Positions 23,535 to 28,548 of a stretch of 28,548 bases of DNA are shown in pieces; within the stretch, counting starts at the first letter, position 1; every line of letters begins with the position of its first letter. Under the pieces are notes generated by a model. It worked only from the letters and a program-made list of their open reading frames with translations, did not search any database and was not told the DNA's origin. A program made the translations under genes and the position numbers. Source of the stretch: Candidatus Puniceispirillum sp. GTDB taxonomy: Bacteria > Pseudomonadota > Alphaproteobacteria > Puniceispirillales > Puniceispirillaceae. Location of the stretch: NCBI GenBank assembly GCA_018668795.1, contig JABJBD010000027.1, forward strand, positions 1 to 28,548, read 5' to 3'.

Positions 23535-23560
23535 TTCGGTTAAAAATTGTTGTCACCGAA
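23535..23560. repeat. Inverted repeat between fleT promoter and fleT start
   Basis: TTCGGT (23535-23540) and ACCGAA (23555-23560) are separated by 14 AT-rich bases. The repeat spans the predicted transcription start region, a plausible FleQ site or leader hairpin. Confidence 0.4.
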
Positions 23561-23564
23561 GTAA

Positions 23565-23580
23565 GGCAAGAACCTTGCCA
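23565..23580 (-). promoter_or_regulatory. Sigma-54 promoter of the fleT-fliE operon
   Basis: On the minus strand TGGCAAGGTTCTTGCC matches TGGCACG-N4-TTGC except A for C at position 6. Predicted start near 23553, about 29 bases before the fleT ATG. Confidence 0.75.
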
Positions 23581-23714
23581 AGTTTAATAATGTATTAATT
23601 TTTTTTATTAAGCATTGTTTTCATTGCTATTTTTTTTGAAAGTTTTGCTGAAAAAAACTATTCAAAATTCTGACGTTTTGCTTGAATTGTTAAGGAATTA
23701 CTAACAGAATATTG

Positions 23715-23724
23715 ACACATGTGT
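23715..23724. repeat. 10-bp palindrome upstream of fleQ
   Basis: ACACATGTGT is a perfect palindrome 20 bases before the chosen GTG start of the fleQ-like gene. It could be an autoregulatory operator; it is short enough to be chance. Confidence 0.25.
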
Positions 23725-23744
23725 TTTTCAAAGGAATTTTTACC

Positions 23745-24851
23745 GTGCACCAAACAGATGAGCTTATTGTTGGCAGCTCAGCCGCTTCTAAAGACTTAAA
23801 AAAGCTAATCGAGGTAGTGGCGCCGTCATCGACAACCGTACTTGTGCTTGGTGAAACAGGCGTCGGTAAAGAATTAGTTGCCCGCGCCGTGCATAATAAT
23901 TCCAATCGCACCGGGGATCTCATTTCGGTAAATTGTGCCGCCATTCCAAGTGAATTGCTTGAAAGCGAATTATTTGGACATGAAAAAGGCGCCTTTACAG
24001 GTGCCGACAAAAACCGCAAAGGCCGGTTTGAAATGGCCGAAGGCGGCACTCTGTTTCTTGATGAAATTGGGGACATGCCTCTATCCTTGCAATCAAAACT
24101 ACTTCGCGCTCTGGAAGATCGAACAATCCAGCGCGTTGGTGGTGGCAAGGATGTAAAGGTTGATTTCCGCCTTATTTGTGCAACGCACCAGAATATACCA
24201 TCAAAGGTAGATAACGGCTCTTTTCGCGCTGACTTGTATTACCGGATCAATGTATTCCCTATCCAAGTGCCTACATTAGCTGAACGCACGGTAGATATTC
24301 CACAAATCGTTGAGCGCATTTTGGCGCAAATGAGCGAGTATGAAAATATTCTTCCCCCTGAAATATCTGAAAGTGGATATACCGAGCTAGGCCGTTATAC
24401 ATGGCCAGGCAATGTGCGCGAGTTACGAAATGTAGTGGAGCGCGCCGTTGTGCTGTTCGCTGGCAAAAGTATTTCCGGTACCCAGGTCAGAGAGAATCTA
24501 TTGCGGCTGAAGGTTCCCGACCGTGAAGAAGAAATGAATGCTATTTGGGATGCCGCAGATGATTTGAGTGGTATTTCATTGGGCGGAATTGGCGATCCTG
24601 AAGATGCGCCCCTGCCCCACCCTTCACATTATCGGGATTGGTTTAGCTATTTTGAAACTATTGATCTACGAAGACATCTCCGCGATATAGAGGTAGTTTT
24701 GATTGAAGCATCATTGGAAAAAAGCGACGGCATGGTTAGCCAAGCTGCTGCCGCGCTGAAATTACGGCGAACCACGCTGATTGAAAAAATGAAAAAATTA
24801 ATGATCGAAAAGCCAGTGGCTCAGTCAAGCACCCTAGAAAACATCGACTAG
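23745..24851 (+). CDS. fleQ: FleQ-like sigma-54 activator, AAA+ and HTH domains only
   Basis: This is the master activator candidate for flagellar genes. The frame opens at a TTG (23712), but the GTG at 23745 has AAAGGA nine bases upstream and is the likely start, giving 368 residues. There is no N-terminal receiver or FleQ domain. AAA+ motifs follow almost at once: Walker A GETGVGKE at 36-43, GAFTGA at 82-87, Walker B LFLDEI at 103-108, and WPGNVRELRN. The C-terminal Fis-type helix-turn-helix (VSQAAAALKLRRTTLIEKMKK, given up to the second helix) lies at about 331-351. It is divergent from fleT across a 220-bp AT-rich spacer. No -24/-12 element is seen upstream, so it is probably under the housekeeping sigma factor. 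Confidence 0.88.
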   Translation: MHQTDELIVGSSAASKDLKKLIEVVAPSSTTVLVLGETGVGKELVARAVHNNSNRTGDLISVNCAAIPSELLESELFGHEKGAFTGADKNRKGRFEMAEGGTLFLDEIGDMPLSLQSKLLRALEDRTIQRVGGGKDVKVDFRLICATHQNIPSKVDNGSFRADLYYRINVFPIQVPTLAERTVDIPQIVERILAQMSEYENILPPEISESGYTELGRYTWPGNVRELRNVVERAVVLFAGKSISGTQVRENLLRLKVPDREEEMNAIWDAADDLSGISLGGIGDPEDAPLPHPSHYRDWFSYFETIDLRRHLRDIEVVLIEASLEKSDGMVSQAAAALKLRRTTLIEKMKKLMIEKPVAQSSTLENID

Positions 24852-25171
24852 CTTGGACGATAGCCGCCTAACTGACGTAACTTTGATCCGGTGTTGTGGC
24901 GTAACTCAGCCATAAGACCCAGAACCTTTTCCTTGGCAGCATCATTCTGCTCTACGCAACGTCTTGCAATCTTGAACCATTGCTCCTCGGTGGTAGCATC
25001 CTGCGGCACTTCCATTTTACTCACCAGATTTCGGCGCGATTGATCTAAAACCTCAATAGCCGCAAAATCGGCTCTATTGATTGCATCATCAATTTCATGG
25101 CTTAGCACCTCAAACTCTTTTATCAGTGCTAGATTGTTTGGATATTGTTTGGTTTTTATAACGGTTTTCAT
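24848..25171 (-). CDS. fliT: FliT-like flagellar chaperone
   Basis: The protein is small, helical and charged, with a FliT-like pattern (LIKEFEVLSHEIDDAINRAD, then ALEVLDQSRRNLV-type heptads). FliT-family proteins chaperone FliD and interact with export components. The frame is open to 25198, but the ATG at 25171 has AGGAAAGG seven bases upstream and overlaps the fliS stop as ATGA, so it is the start, giving 107 residues. The stop codon lies in the palindrome CTAG shared with the fleQ stop on the other strand. The family is weakly conserved, so the call leans on position after fliS. Confidence 0.75.
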   Translation of the reverse strand: MKTVIKTKQYPNNLALIKEFEVLSHEIDDAINRADFAAIEVLDQSRRNLVSKMEVPQDATTEEQWFKIARRCVEQNDAAKEKVLGLMAELRHNTGSKLRQLGGYRPS

Positions 25172-25563
25172 GTAGCTACCTTTCCTATTGTCCCCCATGC
25201 ATCACAAATTTCATCCAATGCGCTTATAGCAACCTTAGTTCCTTCAATTTTATTATTTCCTGAGTCGGTGATGAGCTGAATTCGTGCATATTCATAAAGC
25301 CGAAACAAATTTTCAGCAATTTCACCACCATCTTCGAAGTTGAGGCTCGTTTGTAGCCCATAGATGATACTCAATGAGCGTGATAACGCCTTAGAGCGCT
25401 CCTCTGGAGACCCTTTGGGATCCTCTACATTCACGACAAATTTGTTCATCGCCCTTAACAGTTCTTCAAACATAAGAAAAACCATTGCATGAGGATCATC
25501 TGACTCAACAATAGCGTCTTGATCAGATTTTTTATAAGCATGCATCATTTTATTGTAGCTCAT
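25168..25563 (-). CDS. fliS: Flagellin export chaperone FliS
   Basis: FliS binds flagellin before export. The 131 residues are all alpha-helical, with the family pattern MSYNKMMHAYKKSDQDAI at the start, then PHAMVFLMFEELLRAM, ALSRSLSIIYGLQTSLNFEDGG (in part), and a final LDEICDAW. AGGAGC lies about 12 bases before the ATG, rather far. It is coupled to the fliT-like gene by a 4-base overlap. No -24/-12 promoter is seen upstream. Confidence 0.93.
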   Translation of the reverse strand: MSYNKMMHAYKKSDQDAIVESDDPHAMVFLMFEELLRAMNKFVVNVEDPKGSPEERSKALSRSLSIIYGLQTSLNFEDGGEIAENLFRLYEYARIQLITDSGNNKIEGTKVAISALDEICDAWGTIGKVAT

Positions 25564-25620
25564 AGACGAATTTAGCTCCTATTTCTTGCATTTTGACACA
25601 GTTGTGGTATTGCTAAATAC

Positions 25621-25983
25621 ATGATCAATACTTTAGCAAATCAAGCTATACCGCCAGTTGCAGCGTCAAAACCTGCCAACGCTTATGCGATGACTGGGCT
25701 ATCACCTGCAAACATTGTGCCAAGTTTGCGTCAAACAGTGATGGGAATTGAGGCAACAAGCCCTTTACAGGTAATGCCGAAAGAATATCAAAAGCAGCCC
25801 GCAGTGATTATCAGGCATCCAAGACATGCCCCATCCGCAGTTGCAGCCGAGCAATTTCTTGCGGCACGTGCATTAATGTCACCTGCCTATCAACATAATA
25901 CATTAGCATCGAAAATAGCGCGCATTTCGAATATGCATTTAGAAACACCGCGTTTTCGTGATCATGTGGATATTCTGGCCTAA
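25621..25983 (+). CDS. Unknown 120-aa protein divergent from fliS
   Basis: No family recognised. The protein is Ala/Pro/Ser-rich, starting with a probably disordered half (1-60) followed by a more helical, basic half with RHPRHAPSAVAAEQFLAARAL and LASKIARISNMHLE. No signal peptide or membrane helix. The first ATG has no ribosome-binding site. A TTGACA lies upstream with a poor -10, and would put the start of transcription at or after this ATG, so the real start may be the ATG at residue 24. It ends 16 bases before the convergent CLC gene. It could be a flagellar accessory protein by position only. Confidence 0.55.
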   Translation: MINTLANQAIPPVAASKPANAYAMTGLSPANIVPSLRQTVMGIEATSPLQVMPKEYQKQPAVIIRHPRHAPSAVAAEQFLAARALMSPAYQHNTLASKIARISNMHLETPRFRDHVDILA

Positions 25984-25999
25984 TCAAGCCTTTGTTTCG

Positions 26000-27724
26000 T
26001 TAGGCGCGTTCTAAATCAGCGACACGCCCCTGCAATCCCAGATATAACTTAAACAAGTCAGCTTCTGTTACAACACCAAGCAACACATTGTTGTCCCGGT
26101 CAATTACAGGGATATTTTCTCCAACAAAATTACTGGCAATTTCGATAGCTTGCTGCAGTGACGCGTCATGCTTGATTGATATTGGGTTGGACTCGATATG
26201 CTGAATTACCTGACTATCAGGTGATACGGCCAACAAAAGATGCAAGGTTAGTTTGCCTTTGAACTTGTCATTTTTATCAAGCACATAGGATTCTGTCACT
26301 TTTGCATCAAGCATGATCTTGATCGCATTTTGCGCTGAACAAAGTTCATCTAAATGCACGTAATCATCATGAGCAATGTCAGCAACATAGGTTTCCATCA
26401 TTTCAATGTGACCGCGACCAAGCGATACATCAATGCCACGATCCAGAAGTTGCCGGTCAAAAAATGAATGACCGAACAGAAAGTGCGCGACCATCGAACA
26501 GGTTACAACGCTCAACATGGCCGCCACAGCAAACTCATAGCTCATGGTTAGCTCAAGAATTATCAGAACACCGGAGATCGGCGCGCCTATAACAGCACTT
26601 GCCACCGCCGCCATACCACAAATGGCCATGCCGGGCCCTGCACTCAAAATACCGACGCTTGCAAATATACGCCCCATAATTGCACCGGCAGAAGCCCCAA
26701 CAAGCAAGGCTGGTGAAAATACACCACCAAACATACCGAAACCAATACAAAGTGCGGTCAACCCTATCTTGGCGATAAGTAATAAAATCAGGCTTATATG
26801 TAATGATTCCGAGTTCAGAATATCGGAAATCGCAGATGTGCCAAGACCAAGAGCTTCAGGAACCCACATCCCAACAATACCCGCACCAACTGCCGCAGTG
26901 ATAAGCAATCGTGCAGGTGACCAGCCAGATGAAGCCGCAAACCGCGCACTATGTCGAATTGACATCATGAATAAAACAGCAATTAGGCCAAATAATGGGC
27001 CCGCAAGTAACGCCGCTGGTAACAGCCCGATCAAATCAACGTTGATGTTATCCATTGCAAACAGATAACTGTCACCAAACATCCATTTGCTAACCCCAGC
27101 CGCGGTAATGCTTGCGATAGCGATTGGGGCAATGGCACGCAACGAGAAATGCCGTAAAATGGCTTCATGCGCAAAAATAATACCTGCAATCGGCGCATTA
27201 AAACCAGCCGCAATGGCTCCAGCAACACCACATCCAATAAATACATCGGTTGATAGCATACCGCCTGTATGCTGACGCATAAAGCTGCCCATCGTGGCGC
27301 CAAAATGCACAAGTGGTCCATATTGACCCACCGATCCACCGCCCGCTGCCGAAACGAAAGCAGCAAGAGTAGAACCAATGCCCGCCCGAACATCCAACTC
27401 ATTATCAGTGCGGTGCGCGGCATAAATGCTGTCAGCGGGGCCATGAAACCGGCTGATTTTAAAAAGACGACGGATAATTAAAATTGCGACAACTGCCAGC
27501 AATAATCCACATAAGGGTGCTAAAGATAGGCTGGTTGTGCCAATTGTAACATCAAGGCCGCTTACGCTACCGCGAACATCAGAGAGATACTGAACGCCCT
27601 TTACAAAGCCGTTTGACATTAACGCCATTACCAAACCAAACAACAGTCCAGTCACAATCACGGCAACAAATGACGTCAAAACAGAGGTATATTTACCAAA
27701 ACTCTTGAGACCTAAACTTACCAC
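26000..27724 (-). CDS. CLC-family chloride channel/transporter with two CBS domains, gating glutamate missing
   Basis: The 574 residues form a CLC membrane core (about 10-425) and a C-terminal CBS pair (about 447-505 and 507-562). CLC landmarks are clear: GFNAPIAGIIFAHE at 174-187 and GMFGGVFSPALLVGASAGAIMGR in two parts at 330-352. At the ion-gate motif GREGP of E. coli ClcA this protein has GQYGP (133-137), so the gating glutamate is tyrosine. The position of the internal proton glutamate (second E of FIIEEM in ClcA) reads alanine (FAHEAIL). Both are needed for proton coupling in ClcA, which suggests passive conduction. The GTG start has a stop codon just upstream, no ribosome-binding site, and overlaps a leader ORF. 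Confidence 0.92.
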   Translation of the reverse strand: MVSLGLKSFGKYTSVLTSFVAVIVTGLLFGLVMALMSNGFVKGVQYLSDVRGSVSGLDVTIGTTSLSLAPLCGLLLAVVAILIIRRLFKISRFHGPADSIYAAHRTDNELDVRAGIGSTLAAFVSAAGGGSVGQYGPLVHFGATMGSFMRQHTGGMLSTDVFIGCGVAGAIAAGFNAPIAGIIFAHEAILRHFSLRAIAPIAIASITAAGVSKWMFGDSYLFAMDNINVDLIGLLPAALLAGPLFGLIAVLFMMSIRHSARFAASSGWSPARLLITAAVGAGIVGMWVPEALGLGTSAISDILNSESLHISLILLLIAKIGLTALCIGFGMFGGVFSPALLVGASAGAIMGRIFASVGILSAGPGMAICGMAAVASAVIGAPISGVLIILELTMSYEFAVAAMLSVVTCSMVAHFLFGHSFFDRQLLDRGIDVSLGRGHIEMMETYVADIAHDDYVHLDELCSAQNAIKIMLDAKVTESYVLDKNDKFKGKLTLHLLLAVSPDSQVIQHIESNPISIKHDASLQQAIEIASNFVGENIPVIDRDNNVLLGVVTEADLFKLYLGLQGRVADLERA

Positions 27725-27789
27725 TCAAACAAACAAGCATCAAAAAAGAATTCAACAAAAGTCATACTAGTGGGCAATTTAATGACCAC
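27718..27789 (-). CDS. 23-codon leader ORF overlapping the CLC gene start
   Basis: A GTG at 27789 is preceded, eight bases upstream, by AAGGAGG, the strongest ribosome-binding site in the neighbourhood. It encodes 23 residues (hydrophobic/aromatic, FVEFFFDACLFEW at the end) and stops at TAA 27720-27718, overlapping the GTG of the CLC gene (27724) by seven bases in another frame. The CLC gene has no ribosome-binding site of its own, so reinitiation from this leader is likely. The alternative is that the two frames are one protein joined by a frameshift. Confidence 0.5.
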   Translation of the reverse strand: MVIKLPTSMTFVEFFFDACLFEW

Positions 27790-27807
27790 GTGCCTGCCTC
27801 CTTAAGC

Positions 27808-27823
27808 AAACATTAATATGTTT
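27808..27823. repeat. Inverted repeat just upstream of the CLC leader ORF
   Basis: AAACAT and ATGTTT flank TAAT, adjacent to the AAGGAGG site of the leader ORF on the minus strand. It may be an operator or an RNA hairpin near the ribosome-binding site. Confidence 0.3.
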
Positions 27824-27853
27824 AGAGGCCTATTGCATTAATTTTATCTAAAG

Positions 27854-27869
27854 CGGCATAAATATTGCA
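27854..27869 (+). promoter_or_regulatory. Sigma-54 promoter of fliD
   Basis: CGGCATAAATATTGCA has GGCA, TTGCA and exact spacing. It deviates at the first base and at position 6. Predicted start near 27880, 36 bases before the fliD ATG. Confidence 0.65.
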
Positions 27870-27915
27870 AAGTTATGCCGTTAACAAAACGAGATGAAAT
27901 TTCGGGTATGATTAA

Positions 27916-28548
27916 ATGGCAGTAGATTATCTAAGCACCCTAAATGTGGGCTCTGGACTAAATACCACCGAGTTAATTGACACTCTGGTGACGGCTGAAC
28001 GTGCACCAACGGAAAGCCTTATAACCAAAGGTAAAGATGAAAGAACTGTCAACATTTCTAGTGTTGGCAAGATCAAACAAGCCTACAGTGATTTCAACAC
28101 AGCCCTTACACCATTAGATAGCATAACAGGCCTCACAGCATCTCACGTTGGAAGCTCACTAGACATCGAAATCACTGACAAAACAATTGCAAAGAATTTT
28201 TCAAGTAATATTGAGATATCTAGTCTTGCTACAAGTCAAACTTTAGTTTTTGACGGGTTTTCTGCAGTAACTTCAAGTTTAGGAACCGGATCATTAGCAA
28301 TATCACTTGGCAACAGAGAAACAATTACCGTTGCAGAAACAACAGCTGGTGATGGTTCAACTTTAGAAATTCAATCTTTAGCAGGTTTTGATAGCTCAAC
28401 CATCACAAGCCTTGCTGGCAAAACTCTTACATTGTCAGATGGCACCAATACTGTTTCACATTCTTTTTTACCTGGATCACTTACTGTTGAAGAAACAACT
28501 CCCGGTTCTTCATCAGTTGTTGAGATACAATCGATTACAGGCCTTGAC
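27916..28548 (+). CDS. fliD: Flagellar cap protein FliD, N-terminal part (3' end outside window)
   Basis: The frame is open to the window end (211 codons visible). The start STLNVGSGLNTTELIDTLV, then TAERAPTESLITKGK, is the conserved FliD (HAP2) N-terminal domain, a coiled coil that packs in the filament. After about residue 80 the sequence becomes Ser/Thr/Leu-rich beta-type, as in the outer FliD domains. FliD caps the filament and helps flagellin fold. No strong ribosome-binding site is visible (a weak GAG/GGG-rich stretch precedes). The outer domain contains a 52-residue internal repeat (see findings). Its likely chaperone FliT is encoded 2.7 kb away. Confidence 0.9.
   Translation, partial: MAVDYLSTLNVGSGLNTTELIDTLVTAERAPTESLITKGKDERTVNISSVGKIKQAYSDFNTALTPLDSITGLTASHVGSSLDIEITDKTIAKNFSSNIEISSLATSQTLVFDGFSAVTSSLGTGSLAISLGNRETITVAETTAGDGSTLEIQSLAGFDSSTITSLAGKTLTLSDGTNTVSHSFLPGSLTVEETTPGSSSVVEIQSITGLD
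28324..28545 (+). repeat. Internal 156-bp-period repeat in fliD
   Basis: ITVAETTAGDGSTLEIQSLAG (residues about 137-157, first 20 quoted in spirit) recurs as LTVEETTPGSSSVVEIQSIT at residues 189-208. Shared positions are TV.ETT.G....EIQS. The second copy runs into the window edge, so more copies may follow. Confidence 0.65.

Noticed and set aside
25590..25620. TTGACA with TAAATA as a sigma-70 promoter for the 120-aa gene
   Set aside because: Spacer is only about 15 bases and the transcript would begin after the first ATG; left as an uncertainty, not a feature.
26544..27068. 174-codon frame opposite the CLC gene
   Set aside because: Antisense of hydrophobic Gly/Ala codons; no start signal.
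1..28548. tRNA, rRNA, CRISPR array, insertion sequence or phage genes
   Set aside because: Looked for and not seen: no transposase or integrase frames, no spaced direct repeats of CRISPR type, no recognisable RNA gene.

Overview
The window is a flagellar gene cluster from what looks like an alphaproteobacterium. It is moderately AT-rich, with large AT-rich spacers. A marine SAR116-like or related lineage is a guess from gene content and base composition, not something the sequence proves. The flagellar part has the layout of the RpoN-dependent 'fla1' type cluster known from Rhodobacter (Cereibacter) sphaeroides: a FleQ-type activator with a DNA-binding domain but no receiver domain, and a FleT-type activator that has the AAA+ domain but no helix-turn-helix, heading a long fliE-to-flhB operon.

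Layout. 1-880: 3' end of a K+ channel gene, a small unknown gene (88 aa), and a 17-bp tandem repeat. 880-2421 (-): rpoN (sigma-54). 2697-3441: a small two-helix membrane protein and a secreted DUF1566-type protein, whose 3' ends overlap. 3634-5615 (+): motA and motB. 5616-6077: no convincing gene. 6078-23524 (-): one uninterrupted same-strand run, read from the right as fleT-like, fliE, F, G, H, I, J, K, L, M, N, O, P, Q, R, flhB, then four uncharacterised genes. 23745-24851 (+): fleQ-like activator, divergent from fleT. 24848-25563 (-): fliS and a fliT-like gene. 25621-25983 (+): unknown. 26000-27724 (-): a CLC-family chloride transport protein with a 23-codon leader ORF. 27916-end (+): start of fliD.

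Regulation. Reading the sequence by eye I find GG-N10-GC (-24/-12) sigma-54 promoters in front of motA, fliO, fliK, fleT and fliD, a plausible one before the DUF1566 gene, and weaker ones before the two small unknown genes flanking rpoN. None is seen before fleQ. This suggests a cascade: FleQ plus RpoN switches on the fleT-fliE operon, and FleQ with FleT then drive the later promoters. Internal promoters before fliK and fliO cut the long operon into export/hook-length and export-gate segments.

The least explained parts are the four genes after flhB (6078-8217), the repeat arrays inside fliK and fliD, the CLC protein without its gating glutamate, and the leader ORF that overlaps its start.
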